Positions 1 to 11,106 of a stretch of 64,000 nucleotides of DNA are shown here, one piece after another. Position 1 is the first letter of the stretch; the number at the start of each line of letters is the position of its first letter. The DNA is from Microthrixaceae bacterium (GTDB taxonomy: Bacteria; Actinomycetota; Acidimicrobiia; Acidimicrobiales; Microtrichaceae): assembly GCA_023958095.1 (NCBI GenBank), contig JAMLGJ010000014.1:23280-87279 (forward strand), written 5' to 3'. A model generated the notes under the pieces. The model did not search any database. It was not told the origin of the DNA and was given only the letters and a program-made list of their open reading frames with translations. Both the position numbers and the translations under genes were made by a program.

Positions 1-283
1 TTCGGGAAGGGTCGCCCGGGGCCTCGGCAGCGTGCCACCCGGGAGCAACTGGTTCGTCGGCCTCGACCAATGAACCGCCGTCCCCCGGGGTTCGCGGGGA
101 GTCCTCGGTGCCGCCAGCAGGGTCGGTGCCTGCGGGCCGCTGATCCTCTGACGGGATCGGCGGAGTGGTGGAGATCCCGGGAGGAGTGGATCCGGTCTGG
201 AGGCCCGGGCTCTCGGGAGTCGGCCCGGGATCGGATCCGAAGGGATTCGGCAAGGGAGCATCTCCTGCGGTGACGAGGGACAC
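1..283 (-). CDS. Probable 5' end of parA, truncated by the window edge
   Basis: On the minus strand a frame is open from 331 to the window edge. It reads as a Pro/Gly/Ser/Thr-rich, mildly acidic segment of about 95 residues, for example TPPGISTTPPIPSEDQ. Such low-complexity segments are common as N-terminal extensions of actinobacterial ParA proteins, and parA normally follows rsmG. The GTG at 283 is my choice of start; a TTG at 295 is possible, and neither has a strong ribosome binding site. The conserved P-loop would lie outside the window, so identity rests on synteny and on the adjacent parS sites. It could also be a chance open frame in GC-rich DNA. Confidence 0.35.
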   Translation of the reverse strand, partial: MSLVTAGDAPLPNPFGSDPGPTPESPGLQTGSTPPGISTTPPIPSEDQRPAGTDPAGGTEDSPRTPGDGGSLVEADEPVAPGWHAAEAPGDPSR

Positions 284-375
284 GAGCGCCTGCAAGCGCG
301 GGTCACATCCTTCCCGGTGGGCCCGTTCAGGTCAAGCCTTTCGGTGCCATCATCGCCCGGGACCTCGCAGAGCGG

Positions 376-395
376 ATTGTTCCACGTGGAACAAT
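376..395. promoter_or_regulatory. parS site 1 (ParB-binding centromere)
   Basis: The 20-bp perfect palindrome ATTGTTCCACGTGGAACAAT contains a parS-like 16-mer that differs from the classical TGTTTCACGTGAAACA by one symmetric change in each arm. It lies between rsmG and the probable parA start, where origin-proximal parS sites cluster in many bacteria. ParB would nucleate here and spread for chromosome segregation. Confidence 0.88.
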
Positions 396-514
396 CCACA
401 GCCCCTCCCGTTCGCACAACCAGGAGAAGGCTCCAAGGGCCCGGTTGACCGCGAACGCCGGAATCCCTCCTTCCCGGGGGCGGGTCACCAGCAGAACCAC
501 TGCCGGACCGGGAC

Positions 515-530
515 TGTTCCACGTGGAACA
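515..530. promoter_or_regulatory. parS site 2 (ParB-binding centromere)
   Basis: The perfect palindrome TGTTCCACGTGGAACA is identical to the core of the site at 378-393, with starts 137 bp apart. It lies just downstream of the rsmG stop. No gene is visible between 284 and 564 other than this pair of sites. Confidence 0.88.
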
Positions 531-564
531 ATCGAGCCCGACAGGGGCGCCCGATGTGCCGGAA

Positions 565-1212
565 TCAGAAGGCCGGTCTCCTCGATGGTATGCCCGGCCG
601 CCGGGGTATCCGCTCAGGACAGGATCCGACAGCCCTGAGCACTGCGTAGTGGCCACTCGACCGTGCATGACGGCCTTCCACGTGCCAGCCCATCGCCTCG
701 AGAGGTCCCCCGGGCCATCGGGCACCATCGCCATCGGGAGGCTCGCTCACGACCAGCAGCCCACCATCGCGGAGGAATCGTCGAGCACACTCGGCAACCA
801 CCGCCGGAACGGCGAACGAGCGCGCGACCACGACGTCGAACGCAGCGTCGTGGACCGGCTCCCTGGACAGTTCCTCCGCACGCCCCCAGAGAACCCGCAC
901 CCGATCGGGCAGTTCCGGTTGGACGACACCGAGACGTTCGACGGACTCCTCGAGGAAGCGGGTGCGACGTCTGGCCGAATCGATGAGCACGACCGCCAGA
1001 TCAGTTCGCGTCGCTGCCAGCGGTAGGCCGGGCAGGCCGGCTCCGCTTCCGAGATCAGCCACGCGCGACCGAGGTGGCAGCCACTCGGCGAAGCCCCGGG
1101 CGTGCTCGATGTGTTGGCTCGGCTCACCCCTGCCGATCAGCGAACGTTGCCTTGCGCGAACCAGTACGTCCTCGAGGGCGTCGTGCACATAGCCGTTCCC
1201 GCTCGGTTCCAC
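565..1212 (-). CDS. rsmG: 16S rRNA (guanine-527-N7)-methyltransferase RsmG (GidB)
   Basis: This cytoplasmic SAM-dependent enzyme methylates N7 of G527 in 16S rRNA. The 215-residue product carries the Rossmann SAM-binding motif VADLGSGAGLPG at residues 51-62 and the following VVLIDS acidic strand typical of the family. I chose GTG at 1212 because it follows a GGTGAGG Shine-Dalgarno and leaves 37 nt after the jag stop; a longer frame to 1335 would run into jag and has no family-like sequence. It is the distal member of the rpmH-rnpA-yidD-yidC-jag-rsmG run, the usual order next to an actinobacterial origin. Confidence 0.93.
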   Translation of the reverse strand: MEPSGNGYVHDALEDVLVRARQRSLIGRGEPSQHIEHARGFAEWLPPRSRVADLGSGAGLPGLPLAATRTDLAVVLIDSARRRTRFLEESVERLGVVQPELPDRVRVLWGRAEELSREPVHDAAFDVVVARSFAVPAVVAECARRFLRDGGLLVVSEPPDGDGARWPGGPLEAMGWHVEGRHARSSGHYAVLRAVGSCPERIPRRPGIPSRRPAF

Positions 1213-1249
1213 GTTCCTCACCGGGTCCGCCGGATCCCGACGGTTCGGC

Positions 1250-2158
1250 TCAGTTGCTCCGCAACACCACGCGGCGGCGGGGATCCTCGCCGACGGACTC
1301 TGTGGCCACTCCGTCGATGTCGGCCACCACGTCATGGACGATCTTGCGGTCGGCGCGCGACATCACCTCGAAGATGACCTCCTCGCCGCTCTCGCTCACC
1401 TGGGATGCCTCGTCGCGGACGAACTTCTCGAGCGCCTCGGCCCGATCACGGCGTGCGGAGGACACATCCAGCACGACCTTGCCGTACTCACGACCGTCCG
1501 CCTGGCGCTGGATCGCATTGCGGCAGACCTCCTGGATGGCATCGAGTGTGTTGAGTCCGGGTCCCATCAACAACCCCAACTGGTCACCCTCGATCTCGAA
1601 GCTCAACAGTCCGTCTTCGTCGAGCTCACTGCTCACGGTTCCCGACAATCCCATGGACTCGAGCAGGCCGTTCAGGAACTCCTCACCCACTGCACGCTGT
1701 TCGGCCTCCGGCATCGGTTCGCGGTCGGCCTTGGCCGGGCGCTTCGCACCCTTGGACTGGCCATCGTTCGCCCGATTGCCGTTCGCCTGGTCGCGCTTGG
1801 CCGGCGCCTGGTCGCCACGACCCGAGGATCCCTGCTTCTTCGAGGACCTGGCTTCCTGGGTCTTGTCACCCTCGGGGGCGCCTCCGTTGCCGCTCTTGCG
1901 CCCCCCGCCCTGCGAGCGGTCGGCCGACGCGGAACCGGAGCGCTTCTTTCCCTTGCGGGCACGTTCACCCTTCGCCGGCGGTGCAGTCGGTCGGATCCGG
2001 GCCTTGACCCTTGCTTCCCCGCGTACCCGCCCGAACATCCCCTGGCGTGGCTCCTCCAGGACCTCGATCTCCGCTTCGCTCTCGTCGACCCCCAGTTGGT
2101 CGAGCGCCAGGGCCTTGGCGTCCTCGATCGACTTGCTCGTTGTCTCTACCCATTCCAT
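1250..2158 (-). CDS. jag: Jag/KhpB (EloR) family RNA-binding protein
   Basis: The product has the three Jag parts in order. An N-terminal Jag_N domain begins MEWVETTSKSIEDAK, a charged low-complexity linker rich in Lys, Gly and Ser follows, and a KH domain plus an R3H domain end the protein (the R3H part includes MSRADRKIVHDVV). Family members bind RNA with KhpA and influence cell-wall synthesis and division. ATG at 2158 is preferred over GTG at 2164 because AGGAGG lies nine bases before the ATG but only three before the GTG. The gene follows yidC by about 40 nt, as in most Gram-positive bacteria. Confidence 0.9.
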   Translation of the reverse strand: MEWVETTSKSIEDAKALALDQLGVDESEAEIEVLEEPRQGMFGRVRGEARVKARIRPTAPPAKGERARKGKKRSGSASADRSQGGGRKSGNGGAPEGDKTQEARSSKKQGSSGRGDQAPAKRDQANGNRANDGQSKGAKRPAKADREPMPEAEQRAVGEEFLNGLLESMGLSGTVSSELDEDGLLSFEIEGDQLGLLMGPGLNTLDAIQEVCRNAIQRQADGREYGKVVLDVSSARRDRAEALEKFVRDEASQVSESGEEVIFEVMSRADRKIVHDVVADIDGVATESVGEDPRRRVVLRSN

Positions 2159-2200
2159 CGTCACTGACCTCCTGGTCTGTTCCTGCTGTGGGGGCGTTGC

Positions 2201-3331
2201 TCAGCGGCGGCGCTCACCCGAACGGCGGCGCTTCCCGGCCGACTTCTGTGAGGCCGTGTCCGAGGTCCTGCCCGTTGTCGACTTCTCATGGGCCTTCTGG
2301 CTCTTGACGCTCTTGCCCGGCCCGCGCTCCGAGGACGCACCGTTGGAGGCGGACTTGTTGCCCTTGTCCTTCTTGTTGGCCTTGGCCTTCTCGTTGGCCT
2401 TCTCCTTGGCCTTCTCGTTGGCTTTGGCCTTGGCCGAAGAGCCCTTGGACTTCGCCGGTACGGCCTTGTCCGCCTTGGACTTCTCGGTGGAACGCGCCTC
2501 GATCGGGTTCTCTTCGCGGTGCTTCGCGTAGATGCTGTGGGTGATGTACTTGTTCGTGCCGATCCGACAGAGGTTCTGGGTGGTCCAGTACAGCGCGAGG
2601 CCGGCTGGGAATCCGAAGGAGATGACCGGCAGGAAGAACGGCATGAACTTCATGATCATCTGCTGCTGGGGATTCGCGCTGGCGTTGGCGTTGCGAGCCT
2701 GCAGCTGCCGGTTCTGCACTATGCCGGTGACGAGCATGATCCCGAGCAGGGCCAGGAACGGGATGGCGATCAGCACGCCCATCTGGAGTGCCTCGCTGGC
2801 CGACAGGCTCAGGTCCATGCCCAGGAAGTTCATGTCGCTGGTGTGGCTCAACGCCACGTACATGGCGCTGTCGGGGTTCAGGTGCGAGGGCTGGAAGACC
2901 TGGTCGGTCATCACCCACGGAGTGAGGCCGGCTCCTGTCATCGACTGACCACCGATGTGACCGATCCCGGTGCCCAGACCACCGGCGCGCACGGTCAGGC
3001 CCCTCATCAGCTGGTACATGATGATGAACACGGGCATCTGCGCGATGAGCGGCAGGCAACCGCCCAGCGGGTTGATCTTGTGTTCCTTGTAGAAGGCCAT
3101 CAACTCGGCGTTGAGCTTCTCGCGGTCGTTCTTGTACTTCTCCTGGATGCGCTTCATCTCCGGTTGGAGGCGCTGCATCTCGAGCATCGAACGAGTGCTC
3201 TTGACCGTGAGCGGCGTGATCACCAGCATCACGACCACCGTGAGACCCATGATCGCGAAGCCGTAGTTGGGGATCAGGGTGTAGAAGAAGTTCATCACCG
3301 ACGCCAAGGCGTCGAAGAGTGGCTCGAACAT
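2201..3331 (-). CDS. yidC: Membrane protein insertase YidC
   Basis: YidC/Oxa1 inserts and folds membrane proteins, alone or with SecYEG. The 376-residue product is the short form without a large periplasmic domain. An N-terminal membrane segment is followed by the cytoplasmic coiled-coil hairpin (LQPEMKRIQEKYKNDREKLN) and the conserved INPLGGCLPLIAQMPVFI segment, then further membrane helices up to about residue 245. The tail of about 110 residues is almost entirely Lys/Ala/Asn/Glu repeats and likely contacts ribosomes (inference). The ATG overlaps the yidD stop in a TGATG junction and follows GAGGAGA, so the two are probably translationally coupled. Confidence 0.96.
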   Translation of the reverse strand: MFEPLFDALASVMNFFYTLIPNYGFAIMGLTVVVMLVITPLTVKSTRSMLEMQRLQPEMKRIQEKYKNDREKLNAELMAFYKEHKINPLGGCLPLIAQMPVFIIMYQLMRGLTVRAGGLGTGIGHIGGQSMTGAGLTPWVMTDQVFQPSHLNPDSAMYVALSHTSDMNFLGMDLSLSASEALQMGVLIAIPFLALLGIMLVTGIVQNRQLQARNANASANPQQQMIMKFMPFFLPVISFGFPAGLALYWTTQNLCRIGTNKYITHSIYAKHREENPIEARSTEKSKADKAVPAKSKGSSAKAKANEKAKEKANEKAKANKKDKGNKSASNGASSERGPGKSVKSQKAHEKSTTGRTSDTASQKSAGKRRRSGERRR

Positions 3332-3672
3332 CAGTTCTCCTCGGGACTCTGGTCGCTGGTGGCCGCCCGGGCGGGGCCATCGGGTTCCGGCGGAACCTCA
3401 TCGGTGTGCTGGTCCTCGCGCCCGGGCACCGGGTCGTAACCGGAAGTTCCCCACGGGTGACACCTGGCAAGGCGCTTGACCGCCAACCACCCACCCCTCG
3501 CGGCACCGTGGGTCTCCAATGCCTCGATCGCGTAGGTGGAGCAACTCGGAACGTGGCGGCACGGTGAGGGTCGGTCGGCCCTCACCGTCTGGTAGACGCG
3601 CACCGGAACGATCGCCACACGTGCCGACACGGAGGTGTGCTCGGGCCGGCGGTCCGCTCCGGTCGACATCAT
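3331..3672 (-). CDS. yidD: Membrane protein insertion efficiency factor YidD
   Basis: This small (113-residue) protein of the DUF37/YidD family assists YidC-dependent insertion at the inner membrane. The family core is visible: [20 protein letters not shown], followed by Y-A-x-E-A-L and [14 protein letters not shown]. The start is taken as ATG at 3672, which forms an ATGATG with the rnpA stop at 3671-3669. The ATG three bases later is equally possible. A longer frame upstream is only the rnpA shadow. The C-terminal tail is acidic and not conserved. Confidence 0.92.
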   Translation of the reverse strand: MMSTGADRRPEHTSVSARVAIVPVRVYQTVRADRPSPCRHVPSCSTYAIEALETHGAARGGWLAVKRLARCHPWGTSGYDPVPGREDQHTDEVPPEPDGPARAATSDQSPEEN

Positions 3673-4025
3673 TGCGCCGCGGGGGCCTGCTCGGCGGCCA
3701 CCCCGAGGGCCTCCGCGAGCCACTCCCTGAGTTGCCCGAAGGAGGGCTCGCGGCGACTGGGCATCACACCGACCAGTATCCAGCACTGTGGGAGCACACC
3801 TTCTGACTCGATCGCCCGCGCCGCCTCGCGCAGGCGCCTCCGGACTCGATTGCGTCGCACGGCACTCCCGTAGCCACGGGGCACCGCGAAACCCATCGCT
3901 GCTGAGGACGGGCCGATCTCCTCGAGTGGCGGAGCCGTCGAAACCCGTAGCCTTCCAACACGCTGCGTGGTCGCGTGCGCGCGGAGGTGGTTGAACTGGG
4001 CCCGCCGAGTGAGGCGTTCGACCAC
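3669..4025 (-). CDS. rnpA: Ribonuclease P protein component
   Basis: RnpA binds the RNase P RNA and promotes 5' maturation of tRNAs. The signature [17 protein letters not shown] is present, as is the substrate-binding N-terminal segment with F and R/K residues. GTG at 4025 gives 118 residues, the usual length, and begins eight bases after the rpmH stop. The open frame upstream to 4286 overlaps rpmH and the origin region and is not family-like. The stop overlaps the yidD start. Confidence 0.93.
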   Translation of the reverse strand: MVERLTRRAQFNHLRAHATTQRVGRLRVSTAPPLEEIGPSSAAMGFAVPRGYGSAVRRNRVRRRLREAARAIESEGVLPQCWILVGVMPSRREPSFGQLREWLAEALGVAAEQAPAAQ

Positions 4026-4033
4026 CGCGACAC

Positions 4034-4168
4034 TCAGGCCGAGAGCTTCTGGCGACCCTTGCGGCGGCGATTCTTGATGATCGACCGACCGGCGCGGTCC
4101 GACATCCGGTGTCGGAAACCGTGCTTCCTGGCCCGGCGACGCTTGTTGGGCTGGTATGTACGCTTCAC
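4034..4168 (-). CDS. rpmH: 50S ribosomal protein L34
   Basis: This 44-residue reading frame starts at GTG 4168 and reads [18 protein letters not shown] at its N-terminus, ending [11 protein letters not shown]. That is the L34 signature over its full length. It is the first gene of the leftward origin operon (rpmH, rnpA, yidD, yidC, jag, rsmG). A GGAGAAAC sequence lies just upstream of the start. Confidence 0.97.
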   Translation of the reverse strand: MKRTYQPNKRRRARKHGFRHRMSDRAGRSIIKNRRRKGRQKLSA

Positions 4169-4513
4169 TGTTTCTCCGGTCCTGTGCCCCTGGTGCCGAG
4201 ACTGGGTCCGTCCGCACGGATGCCGGGGCGACCAGCACCGTGGTCACCACCGATCGCAGCTCGGAAATGGGGTTCAACCCGTTCACGCTATGCGAAGCAC
4301 CGCGACGGGTCCAACCGGGCCACCACCACGAACGGCGGCGGGTTCCGGTTGCCCCGAGTTCACCGAGTGGCTAGCTTCGCCCGTTGCCGGGCTCAGCCCG
4401 GCCAGTCGCGGTTGTGGGGTTATCCACAATGTGTGGAACGGTTGTGGACAGACCCTGTTGGCGCAAGGGCGTCATTCCGTGGTCGCACAGCCCGCTACCA
4501 GGGAGGACCAGCG
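4169..4513. other. Left part of the oriC region, between rpmH and dnaA
   Basis: This 345-bp stretch between divergent rpmH and dnaA has no credible gene. One perfect DnaA box, TTATCCACA, lies at 4420-4428. A one-mismatch box (CTGTCCACA on the minus strand, 4444-4452) and the related GTGTGGAAC lie within 30 bp of it. It should also contain the rpmH and dnaA promoters, but I could not fix their -35/-10 elements. Such boxes commonly autoregulate dnaA as well as serving origin function. Confidence 0.7.
4420..4428 (+). promoter_or_regulatory. DnaA box (perfect TTATCCACA)
   Basis: The 9-mer TTATCCACA is the strict DnaA-box consensus. It lies 86 bp upstream of the dnaA start and is followed at 4444-4452 by TGTGGACAG, a one-mismatch box in the opposite orientation. 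Binding here would fit origin architecture or dnaA autorepression. Confidence 0.8.
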
Positions 4514-5935
4514 TTGAGCACAGATGCGATCTCGGTCTGGGACTCCGCTGCCGCGGTCCTCGCTGAACAGGTGACCGAAACGGTGTGGAACTCGACCTTC
4601 AGCGAGTTGAACGCCACCGGTCTGGATGACGAGGTGCTCACCCTGTCGGTGCCCTCCCAGGTGCTCCGTCAGCGCATCGAACAGCGCTATCGGGGTTTGA
4701 TCGAGGCCGTCCTCGCCGACGAGGGCCACGGCGAGCTGAGCGTCGTGTTCGAGGTGGAGGTGCAGCCACCCGCCTCGCCGGGTGAGCACACTGCCCCTCG
4801 GGATCCCGTTCACCGGCCGGTCGAGCCGGTCGGCGGTTCCCCCGAGGCGGATTCCCGCGACACCGCCGCGGCCCAACCATCCCCGGGACCCTCGGGGCTC
4901 GGCGGACAGGACGCCTCGATCAGGCCCTACACCTTCGATTCCTTCGTCACCGGGCCATCCAACCGCTTCGCGCACGCCGCAGCCCTGTCGGTGGCGGAGA
5001 CCCCGGCACGCAGCTACAACCCGCTGTTCGTCTACGGCGGAGCGGGGCTCGGCAAGACCCACCTCCTGTACGCGATCGCCGGCTACGTCAGGCAGAACTA
5101 CTCGTCGTACCGGGTCCGGTACATCTCCACCGAGACGATGCTCAACGAGTTCGTCGAGGCGATCCGCAACGGCACCCAGCAGGCCTTCAAGCAGCGCTAC
5201 CGCGAGATCGACGTGCTGTTGGTCGACGACATCCAGTTCATCGAGGGCAAGGAACAGCTCCAGGAGGAGTTCTTCCACACCTTCAACACGTTGCACGACG
5301 CCCAGCGTCAGATCGTGTTGTCCTCCGACCGGCCACCCGACTCGATCGCCACCCTCGAGGAACGGCTGCGGAGCAGGTTCAAGATGGGCCTGATGACCGA
5401 CATCCAGCCTCCGGACTTCGAGACCAGGCTCGCCATCCTGCGCAAGAAGGGTGAACGGGCCGGGTCCCACGTACCACCGGAGGTGCTCGAGTTCATCGCC
5501 ACCAACATCACCTACAACATCCGCGAACTCGAGGGTGCGTTGATCCGCGTCAACGCGTTCGCCGCCCTCAACGACACCGAGCTCAACGTCCCGCTGGCCC
5601 AGGACATCCTCTCGGACATACTCAACGCAGCCAAGCCCCGGCTCATCACGGCCGCCATGATCCTCGAGAAGACCAGTGAGCAGTTCGGCTTCACCATCGA
5701 GCAACTGTGCAGCACCAAGCGCAGTCGCGACCTGGTCCACGCCCGCCAGGTCAGCATGTACGTATGCCGTGAGCTCACCGACCTCTCCTATCCGCAGATC
5801 GGGGCCGAGTACGGCGGCAAGGACCACACGACGGTCCTGTACGCCTACGAGAAGATCTCGAAGCTCATGAAGGAACGCCTCAAGACCTATGAGGACGTCA
5901 CCCTCCTGATCCAGTCCGTGCTGTCCGGCAACTGA
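4514..5935 (+). CDS. dnaA: Chromosomal replication initiator protein DnaA
   Basis: DnaA is the AAA+ ATPase that binds DnaA boxes and melts oriC. In the 473-residue product, domain I (about residues 1-85) is followed by a Pro/Ser-rich linker. Domain III has Walker A GGAGLGKTH near residue 175 and Walker B LLVDDIQF near 235. Domain IV ends with the DNA-binding signature GGKDHTTVLYA near residue 435. The start is TTG at 4514, chosen because GGAGG lies seven bases upstream and the next residues (STDAISVWDSAAAVL) match domain I. The longer frame back to 4109 crosses the DnaA box and rpmH. Confidence 0.97.
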   Translation: MSTDAISVWDSAAAVLAEQVTETVWNSTFSELNATGLDDEVLTLSVPSQVLRQRIEQRYRGLIEAVLADEGHGELSVVFEVEVQPPASPGEHTAPRDPVHRPVEPVGGSPEADSRDTAAAQPSPGPSGLGGQDASIRPYTFDSFVTGPSNRFAHAAALSVAETPARSYNPLFVYGGAGLGKTHLLYAIAGYVRQNYSSYRVRYISTETMLNEFVEAIRNGTQQAFKQRYREIDVLLVDDIQFIEGKEQLQEEFFHTFNTLHDAQRQIVLSSDRPPDSIATLEERLRSRFKMGLMTDIQPPDFETRLAILRKKGERAGSHVPPEVLEFIATNITYNIRELEGALIRVNAFAALNDTELNVPLAQDILSDILNAAKPRLITAAMILEKTSEQFGFTIEQLCSTKRSRDLVHARQVSMYVCRELTDLSYPQIGAEYGGKDHTTVLYAYEKISKLMKERLKTYEDVTLLIQSVLSGN

Positions 5936-6304
5936 ATCCACCGCAACTCGATCCCCGGAGGCACTGGGAACCGGGCGCACCACCCACCGGCTCCCGGGTC
6001 CGGGGCGTGCGACCCCGGGATGTGGGTCGCGCTGGGAACATGCTGTGCCAAAGGTGTTCGCCGAGGGGCACTCGGTTGTGAAGGGGAGCGCGGTCGCGCT
6101 GGGGACGACGATCCCTCGTGGCGCACTCTTCAACAGACAGCGATGTAACTACGCGCGTGGACTGTGGATGTTGTGCGCCGGCTGTGGATCAGGGAACCGG
6201 ACCAGCGCTGGGCTGCGCTAGGTTTCCCACAATCCACAGTCACTTCTACTCCCACCACCTGTCCATAGGTATGAATGCCGCGGGGGTGGGGAAAGCGAGT
6301 TCCG
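5936..6304. other. oriC region, between dnaA and dnaN
   Basis: This 369-bp gap contains no gene. It holds two direct copies of CTGTGGAT (6162-6169 and 6182-6189, 20 bp apart) and an inverted ATCCACAG (6232-6239). Read as DnaA boxes they are TGATCCACA (one mismatch), ACATCCACA and CAATCCACA (two mismatches each), with CTGTCCATA at 6259-6267 as a further weak candidate. The dnaA-dnaN interval is the usual actinobacterial origin. No long AT-rich unwinding element is evident by eye; the least GC-rich part is about 6125-6150 and 6225-6275. Confidence 0.75.
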
Positions 6305-7396
6305 GTGAAGTTCAGATGTGAACGAGACGTCCTCGTGGAAGCACTCGCCATGGCAGGTCGGGCATCCACCACGCGCAACGCCCTGCCGGTGCTGTCCGGA
6401 GTGAAGCTCACCCTCACCGGTGACCGGCTGTCGGTGACCGGAAGCGACCTGGAACTCACGATCACCGTCACGATCGACGTGGCGGGAGCAGCCGACGGGA
6501 TCGCCGTGCTGCCGGCGAAGCTGGCGGCTGACATCGTGCGCCACTTCGAACCGGGTGCGATCGAGATCGACGCGACGGGGGAACGGCCTCGTGTGTCGGG
6601 GGGCCGCTCGGAGTTCTTCTTGAACTCGATCCCCGCGGACGAGTACCCGGCCCGACACGAGGCGGTCGGTGAATCGGTGACCCTCGCTGCGGGTGACCTC
6701 GCCGAGGGTCTGCGCCAGGTGGTCAAGGCTGCATCGACCGACGACAGCCGCCCGGTCCTCACCGGTGTGCTCATGACCTCGGAGGGCGAGGGGCTTCGTC
6801 TCGTGTCCACCGATTCCTACCGCCTGGCCGTCCGTGACCTCCCCGGCGCCGCGGTCCTCAAGGCGGGTCAGCAGGTCCTCGTGCCCTCCAAGGCCCTGAA
6901 CGAGGTCGCACGCATCCTCGGTGAGGACGACGACGTCTCACTGGTACTCGGCGACAACGACGTCACCTTCGAGGTCGGCAGCGTCTCGGTGTCGACCCAG
7001 CTCATCCAGGGCGACTTCCCCGACTACGGCAAGCTCATTCCCCAGGAGCGTCCGAGTGCGTTGGTGGTGAACCGGCAGCTGTTCATGGACGCCCTGCGCC
7101 GCGTCAAGCTGATGGCGGCCGAGCACACACCGGTGCGGCTGGGCATGTCCACCGATGCCCTCGTCCTTCGAACCGTGAACACCGACCTCGGTGAGGCGGT
7201 CGAGGAGCTCGACGCCAGCTACCAGGGTGAGGAGCTCTCGGTGGCGTTCAACCCCGAGTTCCTCCTGCACGGCCTCGAGGTCACTCCGGGCGACGACGTG
7301 TCGGTCGAGAGCACCGATGCCTCCAAGCCGGCAATGCTGCGCGCCGTCGACACCGACGAGTTCCTGTACCTGCTCATGCCGGTTCGGGTGTCCTGA
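6305..7396 (+). CDS. dnaN: DNA polymerase III beta sliding clamp
   Basis: The clamp encircles DNA and tethers the replicative polymerase. The 363-residue product starts MKFRCERDVLVEALAMAGRA, which aligns with the start of other DnaN proteins, so GTG at 6305 is preferred over an ATG at 6275 within the origin region. The three-fold repeated clamp fold runs to the C-terminus, which ends in LLMPVRVS, the conserved beta-clamp terminus. recF follows after four bases, indicating one transcript. Confidence 0.96.
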   Translation: MKFRCERDVLVEALAMAGRASTTRNALPVLSGVKLTLTGDRLSVTGSDLELTITVTIDVAGAADGIAVLPAKLAADIVRHFEPGAIEIDATGERPRVSGGRSEFFLNSIPADEYPARHEAVGESVTLAAGDLAEGLRQVVKAASTDDSRPVLTGVLMTSEGEGLRLVSTDSYRLAVRDLPGAAVLKAGQQVLVPSKALNEVARILGEDDDVSLVLGDNDVTFEVGSVSVSTQLIQGDFPDYGKLIPQERPSALVVNRQLFMDALRRVKLMAAEHTPVRLGMSTDALVLRTVNTDLGEAVEELDASYQGEELSVAFNPEFLLHGLEVTPGDDVSVESTDASKPAMLRAVDTDEFLYLLMPVRVS

Positions 7397-7400
7397 CCGG

Positions 7401-11067
<3,667 letters not shown>

Positions 11068-11106
11068 GCCGCGACCAGCCCGGACCCGACGAACGAGATC
11101 CCACCG

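Noticed and set aside
445..1026. Long plus-strand reading frame over parS and rsmG
   Set aside because: It is the shadow of rsmG on the opposite strand and its 5' part crosses both parS sites. No family resemblance.
1074..2531. 485-codon plus-strand frame opposite jag and yidC
   Set aside because: It is antisense to two well-supported genes, with Ser/Arg/Pro-biased composition typical of shadow frames.
6275..6304. Upstream ATG for dnaN
   Set aside because: It adds ten residues absent from the family. GTG at 6305 gives the conserved MKF start.
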